Source: Plesiomonas shigelloides | GTDB lineage: Bacteria > Pseudomonadota > Gammaproteobacteria > Enterobacterales > CAMTGL01 | Direction: 5' to 3' | Assembly (NCBI RefSeq): GCF_900087055.1 | Contig: NZ_LT575468.1 | Location: forward strand, 310,001-374,000 | Length of the DNA stretch: 64,000 nucleotides | Shown: piece by piece, positions 55,942 to 64,000 of the stretch | Position numbering within the stretch: position 1 is the stretch's first letter | How the letters are laid out: each line of letters opens with the position of its first letter | Made by a program: the position numbers and the translations under genes | Notes under the pieces: generated by a model | The model's database searches: none | Told to the model about the DNA's origin: nothing | What the model saw: the letters and a program-made list of their open reading frames with translations, nothing else

Positions 55942-57282
55942 ATGGATGCAGTGACTCAGGTAACCAAACAGCGTCAAGAGCTGGAAAATGCGGTGGCACG
56001 TGCGCTGGAGCTGGCCGCAACCGCAAGCGATGCCGCGGAAGTGGCGATCACCAAGACCACCGGGATCAGTGTCAGCACCCGTTTGGGTGACGTTGAGAAC
56101 GTTGAATTTAACAGTGATGGTGCCTTGGGGATCACGGTCTACCGGGGTCAGTGCAAAGGCAGCGCATCGACGACCGATCTGAGCGAGAGCGCGATCCGCC
56201 AGACGGTGGAAGCGGCGCTGGAAATTGCTCGTCATACCTCACCGGATCCGTATGCTGGGCCCGCGGATAAAGAGCTGATGGCCTTTGAGATCCCGGATCT
56301 TGATTTGTTCCATCCGATGCAAATAGATCCTGACCTGGCGGCGCGTTACGCCATTGAAGCGGAAAATACCGCGCTGGCGGCCGATGCGCGGATCACCAAC
56401 AGTGATGGCGCGGCGTTTAACAGCCATTACGGCGTTAAAGTGTACGGTAACAGCCACGGTTTGCTGCACAGCTATCCGTCTAGCCGACATTCACTGTCAT
56501 GCAGCATGATTGGTGAGCACAATGGCGAGATGGAGCGCGATTACAGCTATACCATCGCCCGTGATGCGGCCGATTTGATGAGCCCACAGTGGGTTGGTGA
56601 AGAGTGTGCACGCCGTACGTTAAGCCGCTTAGGGGCGCGTAAAATTGCCACCACGCAAGCGCCGGTGCTGTTTAGCGCGGAAGTGGCCACCGGTTTGATT
56701 GGCCATCTGGTCGGCGCGATCAGCGGTGGCAATCTGTATCGTAAGTCATCGTTCTTATTAGATAAATTAGGCCATCAAATCCTGCCGGAGTGGTTCAACA
56801 TTGTTGAACGTCCACATTTGCTCAAAGGGCTGGCGTCGACGCCATTTGATAGCGAAGGGGTACGGACGCGCGATTTGCAGATCATTGAGCAGGGCGTGTT
56901 GCAGACTTATTTGCTGACCAGCTATGCCGCGCGCAAGCTGGGTATGCAAACCACCGGTCATGCTGGCGGGATCCACAACTGGCAAGTGCAACACACCGGC
57001 CAAGATTTCAATCAGCTGCTGCGCCAGATGGACAGGGGTCTGTTGGTGACTGAGTTGATGGGGCAAGGCGTGAATGCGGTTACGGGCGACTATTCCCGTG
57101 GCGCGGCCGGTTTTTGGGTGGAAAATGGCGAGATCCAGTATCCGGTCTCTGAGATCACTATCGCCGGTAATCTCAAAGAGATGTTCACGAATATGGTGGC
57201 GGTTGGCAGTGATCTTGAGCTGCGCTCTAGCATCCAGACCGGTTCGATTTTGCTCGATACCATGAAGATTGCCGGTAGCTGA
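55942..57282 (+). CDS. pmbA: Metalloprotease accessory subunit PmbA (TldE)
   Basis: PmbA is the non-catalytic partner of TldD. The 446-residue product has the same fold as TldD but lacks the HEXXXH zinc motif; the corresponding region reads [16 protein letters not shown] near residues 253-268. Typical C-terminal stretches are [20 protein letters not shown] and TIAGNLKEM. It is next to darP as in E. coli, and cytochrome b562 follows 330 bases later, again the E. coli order. Confidence 0.97.
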   Translation: MDAVTQVTKQRQELENAVARALELAATASDAAEVAITKTTGISVSTRLGDVENVEFNSDGALGITVYRGQCKGSASTTDLSESAIRQTVEAALEIARHTSPDPYAGPADKELMAFEIPDLDLFHPMQIDPDLAARYAIEAENTALAADARITNSDGAAFNSHYGVKVYGNSHGLLHSYPSSRHSLSCSMIGEHNGEMERDYSYTIARDAADLMSPQWVGEECARRTLSRLGARKIATTQAPVLFSAEVATGLIGHLVGAISGGNLYRKSSFLLDKLGHQILPEWFNIVERPHLLKGLASTPFDSEGVRTRDLQIIEQGVLQTYLLTSYAARKLGMQTTGHAGGIHNWQVQHTGQDFNQLLRQMDRGLLVTELMGQGVNAVTGDYSRGAAGFWVENGEIQYPVSEITIAGNLKEMFTNMVAVGSDLELRSSIQTGSILLDTMKIAGS

Positions 57283-57612
57283 TGCTGGCGACATTATCCT
57301 GTTAGTGTCTTCTAGTACCTATCGTCCGTGGCGCGTTTGTGGCGGACGATAGGTGATTAGGGATAGTGGTTATTGCTTTAGCTTCCCAGTGTTTTCCTTC
57401 CTTTTTCTCTTTTTCTTTCTTTCCTGTCCTTTATCTAGGCAGTGCTTTTGCCGTGATGTTTTTCACATTCTGCGTTTCGCGCTCGTGTTGTGCGTTTTTT
57501 CAGCGCAAGAGAGTCTTGAGAGCAGGAAAAAGCATTTCCCCCACTCTGTGTGAGCCGATATACTCGTTTGTATACAAAGTGTGTGTTTTTTGTAGAGCAA
57601 AAGGAGTGTGCA
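57283..57612 (+). other. Gap after pmbA with a 12-bp inverted repeat and a pyrimidine tract
   Basis: No gene is supported here. A perfect 12-bp inverted repeat, ACCTATCGTCCG at 57317-57328 and CGGACGATAGGT at 57343-57354, may end the pmbA message although no T-run follows directly. From about 57383 to 57436 the plus strand is almost all pyrimidine. The AAAGGAG ribosome binding site of the next gene ends the gap. The cybC promoter presumably lies here, but I could not pick one with confidence. Confidence 0.6.
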
Positions 57613-58026
57613 ATGGCGAAACTATTAACCCTGATGGTCAGCGTGTGTCTGGCGGCAACCTTAGCGAGTGCTCCGTTGCGGGCGGAAGAAAAAATTGCTG
57701 ATGTCGAGCAGGCAATGAAGATCATCGCGCGCAACTACCGGGCGATTAGCAAAAGTGATGATCCGGCACTGCTGACGCGCGATCTGCAGGCGATCCGCTC
57801 TGCCGCGCAGCAAGCGCAGGGGATGATCCCAAACAAACCTAAAGGGATGACCGCACACAGCGAGGCGCACAAAACGTACCTGACAGGCTTGAGCAAACTT
57901 GAAGATCAAACCGATCAAGCGCTCGCGTTATTGGCTGACGGTAAGGTGCCTGAGGCGAAAAAAGTGATCGGCGAGATGAAAACCGTGCGCGATCATTACC
58001 ATAAAGAATTGAAAGTGAAAGATTAA
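57613..58026 (+). CDS. cybC: Soluble cytochrome b562, periplasmic
   Basis: Cytochrome b562 is a small four-helix bundle with one non-covalent haem. From ATG 57613, behind AAAAGGAG, the product has 137 residues. A signal peptide (MAKLLTLMVSVCLAATLASA...LRA, cleavage near residue 24) shows export. The haem ligands correspond to Met35 (VEQAMKII) near the start and His130 (VRDHYHKE) near the end. No CXXCH motif is present, so haem is not covalently attached. The next gene, a membrane b-type cytochrome, starts three bases after its stop. Confidence 0.92.
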   Translation: MAKLLTLMVSVCLAATLASAPLRAEEKIADVEQAMKIIARNYRAISKSDDPALLTRDLQAIRSAAQQAQGMIPNKPKGMTAHSEAHKTYLTGLSKLEDQTDQALALLADGKVPEAKKVIGEMKTVRDHYHKELKVKD

Positions 58027-58029
58027 CCG

Positions 58030-58557
58030 ATGGCCGAGGTAAATAAACACCGCTTACCAGCAGATCGTTGGGATGCGGTGGTGATTGCGACTCATTGGCT
58101 GGTGGCCGGCGGTTTTGTATGTAACCGCCTGCTCAATGAAGCCGGCGGTGTGTGGCATGAACGTATCGGTCTGACGGTGGCAGCATTAGTGTTATTGCGC
58201 TTGCTGTGGGGGCTAACGTTAGCACGTGGGCCGGCTCGCTTAAGTCAGTTTTTACCGAGCTGGACGCGGGTGCGTCATCATGTGGCGCAGATCCGCTCCG
58301 GCGAGTTGCCCAATCAGTTGGAGCATAATCCGTTAGGTGCGCTGGCGATTTGGCTGTTCTGGTTAGGGCTATTGGCCGTGGCGGCCACTGGTTGGGGCCA
58401 AGATCAGAGCTGGGGCGATGCCTGGCCGTTGGCGGATATCCACGCGTGGTTGGTGGATGGGCTAACGGTGCTGGTGGTGGTACATGTGTTGGCGGTGATT
58501 TTGATGTCGCATCGCATGGGGCAGAATCTGTTACGACGAATGTTACCGCTACCTTAA
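58030..58557 (+). CDS. Cytochrome b561-type membrane protein
   Basis: The 175-residue product has four membrane segments (about 15-33, 46-62, 103-121, 142-160) and belongs to the bacterial cytochrome b561 / Ni-hydrogenase b subunit family. Candidate haem-ligand histidines are His22 (ATHWLV), His43 (VWHERIG), His99 (LEHNPLG) and His152 (VVVHVLA). Members move electrons across or within the inner membrane. It follows cybC by three bases, so the two are translated from one message; this suggests that it exchanges electrons with cytochrome b562. The donor and acceptor are unknown. Confidence 0.85.
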   Translation: MAEVNKHRLPADRWDAVVIATHWLVAGGFVCNRLLNEAGGVWHERIGLTVAALVLLRLLWGLTLARGPARLSQFLPSWTRVRHHVAQIRSGELPNQLEHNPLGALAIWLFWLGLLAVAATGWGQDQSWGDAWPLADIHAWLVDGLTVLVVVHVLAVILMSHRMGQNLLRRMLPLP

Positions 58558-58654
58558 GCATTTCCCGCATTTCGTTTGGGTATATAACCTTAGAGAGTGC
58601 TTATAACGGTAGCCTGTGGTGATCCATGCAGTCGCCAAAAGAAAATACCCAAAC

Positions 58655-58686
58655 AAAAAAACAGCGGCTTTTGGCCGCTGTTTTTT
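58655..58686. terminator. Bidirectional terminator between the cytochrome pair and rapZ
   Basis: The stem AAAAAACAGCGGC / GCCGCTGTTTTTT (58655-58686, with a slight offset at the outer A/T ends) has a 5-base loop. It provides T-runs on both strands and lies between the converging genes. Confidence 0.9.
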
Positions 58687-58747
58687 ATTGAATGCGTGAG
58701 TGTATGCCAGATGTGAGCAATCGCGCATGCTCGCCGTATTGTGTGGG

Positions 58748-59620
58748 TTACGCTGGGTTTTGGGCGTCTTTCGGCCGCTTTTCCAGTGTCCGGTGGCGTG
58801 ATTGCACATTCTTGCCACGGGAGCGGAAATAGTCTGCCAGCTGTTCGGCAATGTACACCGAGCGGTGCTTACCGCCGGTACAACCTATGGCCACGGTCAG
58901 GTAACTGCGGTTATTGGTTTCCAGCATCGGCAACCACTGCTCCAGATAGCTGCGCGTCTGGTAGATAAAGTTATGCACTTCGGTATGACGGGCCAAAAAC
59001 GCCGCTACGGGCTTATCCAAACCGGTCATCGGACGCAGTTTGGGATCCCAGTGCGGGTTAGGCAAGAAGCGCACATCAAACACGTAGTCCGCATCAATCG
59101 GAATGCCGTGCTTAAAGCCAAACGACTCAAACACCATGGTCAGTTCGCGTTCGCGTTTACCGAGCAGGCGCGAGCGCAGCATTTCGGCCAGCTCATGCAC
59201 CGACATCTCGCTGGTATCAATCACCAAGTCAGCGCGTGAGCGCAGTGGCTCCAGCAGCTCATTTTCGGTATCGATGGCGCTTTCCAGTGACAAACTCTGG
59301 CTAGAGAGCGGGTGCAGACGACGTGTGTCGCTGTAGCGGCGGATCAGGGTATTGCGATCCGCATCTAAAAACAGAAGCTGCGGGACAAAGCCTTCCGGCA
59401 GATCGTTCAGCGCTTTATCCAACTCCGCTGGGGAGTTGGGCAGGTTACGCACGTCGATACTGACTGCTGCCGAAGTTTGCCGATCCATCAAGGAGCGGGC
59501 CAGTTCGGGCAACAGCGTCACAGGAAGGTTATCGACACAGTAAAAACCCATATCTTCAATAGCCCGCAGGGCGACGGATTTTCCTGAACCTGAACGTCCG
59601 CTGACGATCATTAACACCAT
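58748..59620 (-). CDS. rapZ: RNase adapter protein RapZ
   Basis: RapZ senses glucosamine-6-phosphate and directs RNase E to the small RNA GlmZ, thereby controlling glmS. The 290-residue product has the Walker A motif GRSGSGKS at residues 8-15 and a C-terminal domain with [17 protein letters not shown], the family signature. A basic tail (SRHRTLEKR) fits RNA binding. It is last in the rpoN-hpf-ptsN-rapZ group; the ptsO (npr) gene that follows in E. coli is absent here, since a terminator comes next. Confidence 0.97.
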   Translation of the reverse strand: MVLMIVSGRSGSGKSVALRAIEDMGFYCVDNLPVTLLPELARSLMDRQTSAAVSIDVRNLPNSPAELDKALNDLPEGFVPQLLFLDADRNTLIRRYSDTRRLHPLSSQSLSLESAIDTENELLEPLRSRADLVIDTSEMSVHELAEMLRSRLLGKRERELTMVFESFGFKHGIPIDADYVFDVRFLPNPHWDPKLRPMTGLDKPVAAFLARHTEVHNFIYQTRSYLEQWLPMLETNNRSYLTVAIGCTGGKHRSVYIAEQLADYFRSRGKNVQSRHRTLEKRPKDAQNPA

Positions 59621-59633
59621 GATCGCGACTCCA

Positions 59634-60080
59634 TTATTCCTCAGTCAATATCTGATACAGCTCTTCATCAGAAAGTGCTGTTCTTAAACGCCGGCAAACG
59701 CTCTTGTCGGCGAGGCGTTTGGCCACGGCGGACAAGGTTTGCAGGTGTTGCTGGCACTGATCTTCGGGTACCAGCAGGGCAAACAGCAGATCGACCGGTT
59801 GATTGTCTACCGCGTCAAAGGGGATCGGCTGTTCGGTACGGATAAACACCGCCACCGTAGTGGTGCCTGGCTCCATTTTCCCGTGTGGAATAGCAATCCC
59901 ATTACCGATACCGGTACTGCCCATTTTTTCGCGGGCCAGCATGGCTTCAAACAGGGTTTGCGGAGCGACAGTGAGCCGACTGGCGGCCAGCTCACTGATG
60001 ATTTCCAGAGCACGTTTTTTGCTGGAGCAATGGACCGCACTACGGGTACAGTCCAGAGACAGCACTGAGCTAAGTTGCAT
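59634..60080 (-). CDS. ptsN: PTS-Ntr EIIA component
   Basis: PtsN is the phosphocarrier end point of the nitrogen PTS; in its free form it regulates potassium uptake and envelope functions. The 148-residue product has the phosphorylated histidine His66 in [12 protein letters not shown]. It is shorter than E. coli PtsN (163) at both ends as I recall, with the N-terminus starting at [14 protein letters not shown]. It lies two bases after hpf and 13 bases before rapZ. TrkA, a known partner in E. coli, is encoded elsewhere in this window. Confidence 0.95.
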   Translation of the reverse strand: MQLSSVLSLDCTRSAVHCSSKKRALEIISELAASRLTVAPQTLFEAMLAREKMGSTGIGNGIAIPHGKMEPGTTTVAVFIRTEQPIPFDAVDNQPVDLLFALLVPEDQCQQHLQTLSAVAKRLADKSVCRRLRTALSDEELYQILTEE

Positions 60081-60082
60081 AA

Positions 60083-60370
60083 TTACTGCTTGTTTAATTT
60101 GTCTTTATGTTTAGTGAGTTGACGCGCAAGCTTGTCAATCAGCAGGTCAATGGCCGCGTACATAGTTTCATGCTCGGCGGATGCATGCAGCTCACCGGCA
60201 TTCACGTGGAGTGTCGCTTCGGCAATCTGAACGGTTTTTTCCACTGTCAGTACGACATGAACATTGTTGATATGTTCAAAAAAACGTTCCAGTTTACTGA
60301 ATTTGTTGGTGACGTAGTCACGTAACGCTTCTGTAATTTCTACATTATGACCTGACAGATTAATTTGCAT
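60083..60370 (-). CDS. hpf: Ribosome hibernation promoting factor, short form
   Basis: HPF binds the 30S decoding centre in stationary phase and promotes 100S dimer formation. From ATG 60370 the product has 95 residues (MQINLSGHNVEITEALRDYV...), the E. coli length of the short type. The frame continues upstream to 60445, but that part is not family sequence. It follows rpoN by 25 bases. Confidence 0.96.
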   Translation of the reverse strand: MQINLSGHNVEITEALRDYVTNKFSKLERFFEHINNVHVVLTVEKTVQIAEATLHVNAGELHASAEHETMYAAIDLLIDKLARQLTKHKDKLNKQ

Positions 60371-60395
60371 AAGCGTCTTCCTCATCCTGTTGTCT

Positions 60396-61895
60396 TTAAA
60401 CCAAGCGTTTACGCTGATTCGACGGGGGTATCGCGAGTGATTCACGGTATTTGGCGATGGTTCGTCGCGCCACCATGATCCCCTGGTCTGCGAGCATTGA
60501 GGCGATTTTGCTATCGCTCAGCGGCTTCGCAGGATTTTCCGCCGCGACCATTTTCTTGACTAATGCTCGAATGGCCGTGGATGAACATTCGCCACCATCT
60601 TCCGTGCTAACGTGGCTTGAAAAGAAATACTTAAGCTCAAAAATGCCGCGTGGGCTATGTAAATATTTTTGGGTTGTGACGCGTGATATGGTTGATTCGT
60701 GCATTTCCACCGTTTGGGCGACATCGGCCAGCACCATCGGCTTCATCGATTCTTCACCATACTCAAAGAAGTCTTGCTGATGATCGACAATACAGCGAGC
60801 CACTTTGAGTAAAGTATCATTACGGCTTTCCAGACTTTTGATCAACCACTTTGCATCTTGCAAATTACTGCGGATAAATTGCACGTCACTGCTGTTGCTG
60901 ATTTGGCGTGACAAGGCCGCGTAGTGCTGGTTGATAGACAGGCGCGGTGTGGCATCGCCATTGAGCTCCACCACCCATTCACCGGCAATTTTGCGCACTG
61001 CCACATCGGGGATCACGTATTCGGTCTCGCTTTGCGAGATGCTGTGCCCTGGGCGTGGATTGAGGGTCTGGATCAAGGCGATCGCCGCTTTCAGATCGTC
61101 CTCTTTCAGGCGCGTTTCTCGCGTCAGGCTGCGAAAATCACGATTAGCCAGCAGATCGATATGTTCGCTGATAATCAGCCGCGCTTGCGGCAATGACGGC
61201 GTATCGGCAGCGAGCTGGTTTAACTGGATCAGCAGGCATTCACGTAAGTCGCGCGCTGCGGAGCCTATCGGGTCAAAGTGTTGAACGCGGGTCAGTACCG
61301 CTTGCACTTCGTCCAGCTCAATCTGCTCATTGCCAAGGCTGGCTAAGATGTCGTCTAAAGAGACCGTGAGGTAACCGGCATCGTCTACCGCATCGATGAT
61401 GGCGATGGCGATGGCATGGTCGGTTTCACTTAAGCGCGACAATTCAGCCTGCCACAGCAGGTAATCTTGCAGGGTTTCGTTGGTTTCCCCTTGATACTGT
61501 GGGGTATCGCTGTCAGAGGTACTACCGGAGCCACCAGTAAGGTTATTTCCGGCGGTATAGAGATCATCCCAGGTCGCGTCCACCGGCAATTCCTGTGGCA
61601 GCTCCTGTTGTTCCAGTGCATCGCGGCTGTCTAGCAACGGCTCGGCGTCGGTGGCATCTTGATGCTCGGCGCTGGCTGATTGGCTCGGCGTTTCCGCCGT
61701 GTGGGCCAGCGCTTGAGCATCCAGTGGCATCTCTTCCAGATCGTCGGCCAGCTCTAGCAGAGGGTTGCTTTCCAGCGCCTGTTGGATCTCTTGCTGCAGC
61801 TCAAGCGTTGACAGTTGCAACAGACGGATCGCCTGTTGCAGTTGCGGTGTCATCGCTAATTGCTGACTCAGCTTGAGTTGTAAACTTGGCTTCAT
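60396..61895 (-). CDS. rpoN: RNA polymerase sigma-54 factor
   Basis: RpoN directs RNA polymerase to -24/-12 promoters that need an enhancer-binding ATPase. The 499-residue product has the glutamine-rich activator-interacting region I ([20 protein letters not shown]...), an acidic region II (about 50-115), the core-binding domain, a helix-turn-helix and the RpoN box [10 protein letters not shown] at 476-485. It lies after lptB in the conserved order, 65 bases downstream. Confidence 0.98.
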   Translation of the reverse strand: MKPSLQLKLSQQLAMTPQLQQAIRLLQLSTLELQQEIQQALESNPLLELADDLEEMPLDAQALAHTAETPSQSASAEHQDATDAEPLLDSRDALEQQELPQELPVDATWDDLYTAGNNLTGGSGSTSDSDTPQYQGETNETLQDYLLWQAELSRLSETDHAIAIAIIDAVDDAGYLTVSLDDILASLGNEQIELDEVQAVLTRVQHFDPIGSAARDLRECLLIQLNQLAADTPSLPQARLIISEHIDLLANRDFRSLTRETRLKEDDLKAAIALIQTLNPRPGHSISQSETEYVIPDVAVRKIAGEWVVELNGDATPRLSINQHYAALSRQISNSSDVQFIRSNLQDAKWLIKSLESRNDTLLKVARCIVDHQQDFFEYGEESMKPMVLADVAQTVEMHESTISRVTTQKYLHSPRGIFELKYFFSSHVSTEDGGECSSTAIRALVKKMVAAENPAKPLSDSKIASMLADQGIMVARRTIAKYRESLAIPPSNQRKRLV

Positions 61896-61960
61896 GCAAC
61901 CTCGGTATCCGTACTTCCCGGCTAAGCCGGGAGCTCATCGCTTTTCAGTATGATATTACG

Positions 61961-62686
61961 TTATAAACGGAACTGGTCACCCAGATATACCCGTTTAACA
62001 TGTTCATTTTCCAGAATCTCTGCCGGAGTCCCATGTGCGATCATATGTCCTTGACTTACGATGTAGGCATGCTCGCACACATCCAACGTTTCCCGCACAT
62101 TGTGGTCGGTGATCAGAACGCCCAGCCCGCTATCACGCAGGTGTTTAATGATGTTCTTAATGTCGATAACCGAAATCGGGTCTACGCCGGCAAAAGGCTC
62201 ATCCAGCAGGATAAATTTAGGATTGGCGGCTAGGGCGCGGGCAATTTCTACTCGGCGGCGTTCACCGCCGGACAGTGCTTGCCCTAAGCTGTCACGAATG
62301 TGCTGGATATGGAATTCATCCAGCAGCTCTTCAGCGCGTGCTTCACGGCCTTGCTGATCCAGATCGCTACGAGTTTCCAGTACCGCCATCAGGTTGTTGT
62401 ACACCGTCAGGCGACGGAAGATAGAGGCTTCCTGAGGCAGATAGCCAATGCCACGGCGAGCACGGGCATGCATCGGCAGTAAGCTGATATCATCGCCATC
62501 AATACTGATGCTACCGTTATCACGGGCCACCAGACCGACCACCATGTAAAAGGTGGTGGTTTTACCGGCACCGTTAGGGCCGAGCAAACCGACAATTTCA
62601 CCGGATTTGACGGTCAAACTGACGTCGACCACCACTTTGCGGCCTTTATAGCTTTTGGCCAGATTTTCTGCGCTCAGGACTGCCAT
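61961..62686 (-). CDS. lptB: LPS export ABC transporter ATP-binding protein
   Basis: LptB powers LPS extraction from the inner membrane with LptF, LptG and LptC. The 241-residue product has all ABC motifs: Walker [10 protein letters not shown] at 36-44, signature SGGER at 139-143 and Walker B LLDEP ending at 164. Its start codon directly follows the lptA stop codon. Genes lptF and lptG are not in the window. Confidence 0.98.
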   Translation of the reverse strand: MAVLSAENLAKSYKGRKVVVDVSLTVKSGEIVGLLGPNGAGKTTTFYMVVGLVARDNGSISIDGDDISLLPMHARARRGIGYLPQEASIFRRLTVYNNLMAVLETRSDLDQQGREARAEELLDEFHIQHIRDSLGQALSGGERRRVEIARALAANPKFILLDEPFAGVDPISVIDIKNIIKHLRDSGLGVLITDHNVRETLDVCEHAYIVSQGHMIAHGTPAEILENEHVKRVYLGDQFRL

Positions 62687-63211
62687 TTAGTTGCTACTTT
62701 TCTTGTTGGAGTTATTCAATTGTGACGGCTGCAATACGGTGACCACGCGCTGGCCTTTGTTGCTGAAGGCATCCATCTGTTGCTTTTGGATCAAGTAGGT
62801 AATGCGATCGGCTTTTACGCTGCTATCTAATTGTTTGAGCTCAGCATTTCCGATCAGTTCCACAAAGTCTTTACCCAAGTCGTAACGAATCTTATCGGCA
62901 TGGCCTTCAACGGGCTTGCCGTTGTCCTGCATCTGATAAAAGGTAGCCGGTTTACCGAAGCCTTCGATGATCTCTTTGCCTTTCTCATCTTTCGGGCGGA
63001 TCACCACCACTTTATCGGCTTTCACATCAATCGTACCTTGGGTCAGCACCACGTTGCCGGTGAACACCACGGTATTGGTCGCCAGATCCAGCGATTGCTG
63101 CTCTGAGTTGATGTTAATCGGCTGATCGGTATCCCCTTTGACCGCCAAGGCCGGCCGGCTCAGCGCCAGCAGCACACACACTGCCAGTAAGTTACGGTTT
63201 TTTAATTTCAT
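62687..63211 (-). CDS. lptA: LPS transport periplasmic protein LptA
   Basis: LptA forms the periplasmic bridge along which LPS travels. The 174-residue product has a signal peptide (MKLKNRNLLAVCVLLALSRP, cleavage near residue 23) and the OstA beta-jellyroll domain with DQPININSEQQSLDL and NVVLTQGTIDVKADKVVV. It overlaps the end of lptC by 20 bases and abuts lptB, so the three Lpt genes are translated together. Confidence 0.96.
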   Translation of the reverse strand: MKLKNRNLLAVCVLLALSRPALAVKGDTDQPININSEQQSLDLATNTVVFTGNVVLTQGTIDVKADKVVVIRPKDEKGKEIIEGFGKPATFYQMQDNGKPVEGHADKIRYDLGKDFVELIGNAELKQLDSSVKADRITYLIQKQQMDAFSNKGQRVVTVLQPSQLNNSNKKSSN

Positions 63212-63749
63212 AGTAGGATTTTACCTGTTCCTGCAGCTCGGCCGTGCGGTTACGTAGGTTCCCGCGCATTTTCAGTCCGACTGAGGTGAAGTTGGCACCG
63301 TAAACGGTCACCTTGGCATCGGACGTAATATCCTGAGTGGTCAGATTAATCGTGGCCTGTGTGGTTTCCAGTTTTTCCAACTGGGAGTCCGGCGTCAGGC
63401 TGTTCACTTCGACATCGCCTTTCAGGTATAGCATTTTATCTTTGGTCAGCACGGCATCTTTGGCCTGTACCATCCAGATGGGTATTCCTTCTGCGGAATA
63501 CAAGGTCATCAGCGGTTGGCTGAAATCGGTGTTCCCGTTTTCAGCATAATATTTAACCTTGGTGGAGACCAATTTATAGTGCAATTTCCCGGTCGGGTCG
63601 TAAACCACGGTCAGCATGTTGTTGCCCCAGAACGACGGATCGCCTTGCACTGGGGCGGGCACTGTCGGCTCATTACCACCATTGGTGGCCAGCCAGCCGA
63701 GCAATACCAACGCTATCGCGCCGAGGAACAGACTCCAGCGGATATTCAT
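63192..63749 (-). CDS. lptC: LPS export protein LptC
   Basis: LptC is the membrane-anchored part of the LPS export complex that hands LPS to LptA. From ATG 63749 the product has 185 residues: one membrane segment (about 6-24) and a periplasmic beta-jellyroll with IWMVQAKDAVLTKDKMLYLK. Its ATG overlaps the TGA of kdsC (ATGA). A frame extension to 63806 lies within kdsC and is not used. Confidence 0.95.
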   Translation of the reverse strand: MNIRWSLFLGAIALVLLGWLATNGGNEPTVPAPVQGDPSFWGNNMLTVVYDPTGKLHYKLVSTKVKYYAENGNTDFSQPLMTLYSAEGIPIWMVQAKDAVLTKDKMLYLKGDVEVNSLTPDSQLEKLETTQATINLTTQDITSDAKVTVYGANFTSVGLKMRGNLRNRTAELQEQVKSYYEIKKP

Positions 63750-64000
63750 ATGGAGTGCCCTTGCGCCTGTTCCAGCTTGCCCTGTGCCAGCAAGATCAGA
63801 TCGCACAGTTCACGTACCGCGCCATGACCGCCACGCAGGTGGGTGGTGTAGTGGGCCCGCGGCAGCAGCATTGGGTGCGCATCGGCCACACAGACCGATA
63901 ATCCCACTTGTTGCATTACCGGCCAGTCAATCAGGTCATCGCCGATATAGGCCACTTGTTCTGGACGCAGTTGCAACTTGGCCAGCAGCGCATTGAAGGC
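63746..64000 (-). CDS. kdsC: KDO 8-phosphate phosphatase, C-terminal part (5' end outside window)
   Basis: The frame is open to the window edge, so the gene continues to the right; about 84 residues are visible. They contain the HAD phosphatase motif YIGDDLIDWPVM and the conserved tail GAVRELCDLILLAQGKLE. KdsC releases KDO for lipopolysaccharide synthesis. It is directly upstream of lptC, the order known from E. coli. Confidence 0.95.
   Translation of the reverse strand, partial: AFNALLAKLQLRPEQVAYIGDDLIDWPVMQQVGLSVCVADAHPMLLPRAHYTTHLRGGHGAVRELCDLILLAQGKLEQAQGHSI

Overview
The window reads as a continuous chromosomal stretch of a gammaproteobacterium close to the Enterobacterales. Ribosomal proteins, the rRNA operon and the order of housekeeping genes are very like those of Escherichia coli, but several E. 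coli loci are joined differently, and a type II dehydroquinase (aroQ) and a LysM gene beside dprA are present. The 16S rRNA variable regions look to me like Plesiomonas shigelloides; that is a recollection, not a database result. All gene names come from recognising protein families by eye. No search was run.

Layout. (1) 1-11311, plus strand: the end of the S10 operon (rplB' to rpsQ), the spc operon (rplN to rpmJ) and the alpha operon (rpsM-rpsK-rpsD-rpoA-rplQ), with terminators after rpsQ, rpmJ and rplQ and the S4-binding alpha leader. (2) 11370-16174, minus: mscL, trkA, rsmB, fmt and def. (3) 16290-21171, plus: an overlapping run of a LysM protein, dprA, smg, a topoisomerase-type zinc-ribbon gene (yrdD), tsaC, aroE and yrdB, with yrdA facing them. 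(4) 21900-27439, plus: a complete rrn operon (P1 and P2 promoters, 16S, tRNA-Ile, tRNA-Ala, 23S, 5S, terminator). (5) 27440-28077: a gene-poor convergent gap with a nine-copy heptanucleotide repeat. (6) 28136-29440, minus: the dusB-fis operon. (7) 29668-34446, plus: an export cassette of a TolC-like protein, an HlyD-like adaptor and two paralogous ABC-2 permeases, with no ATPase gene beside them. (8) 34628-39701, minus: aroQ-accB-accC-yhdT-panF-prmA. (9) 40472-41470, minus: acuI. (10) 41998-55149, plus: csrD, mreBCD, maf, rng, yhdP, a nitrilase-family gene and tldD. (11) darP (minus), then pmbA, cytochrome b562 and a membrane b-type cytochrome (plus). (12) 58748-64000, minus: kdsC'-lptC-lptA-lptB-rpoN-hpf-ptsN-rapZ.

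How the genes fit together. Most of the window serves growth: ribosome and RNA polymerase synthesis, initiator tRNA formylation and its reversal (fmt/def), rRNA and ribosomal protein modification (rsmB, prmA), tRNA modification (tsaC, dusB), the first step of fatty acid synthesis (accBC), the shikimate pathway (aroE, aroQ), cell shape (mreBCD), LPS transport (lptABC, kdsC) and nitrogen/envelope regulation (rpoN, ptsN, rapZ). The sigma-54, ribosome hibernation and PTS-Ntr genes follow the LPS genes as in E. coli.

No clearly new system such as a defence island, CRISPR array, prophage or insertion sequence was found. The items most worth a second look are the heptanucleotide repeat between 5S rRNA and fis, the ATPase-less export cassette inserted between prmA and dusB, the pairing of cytochrome b562 with a membrane b-type cytochrome, the TTG start of fmt, the terminator directly in front of rsmB, and the long structured leader of csrD.
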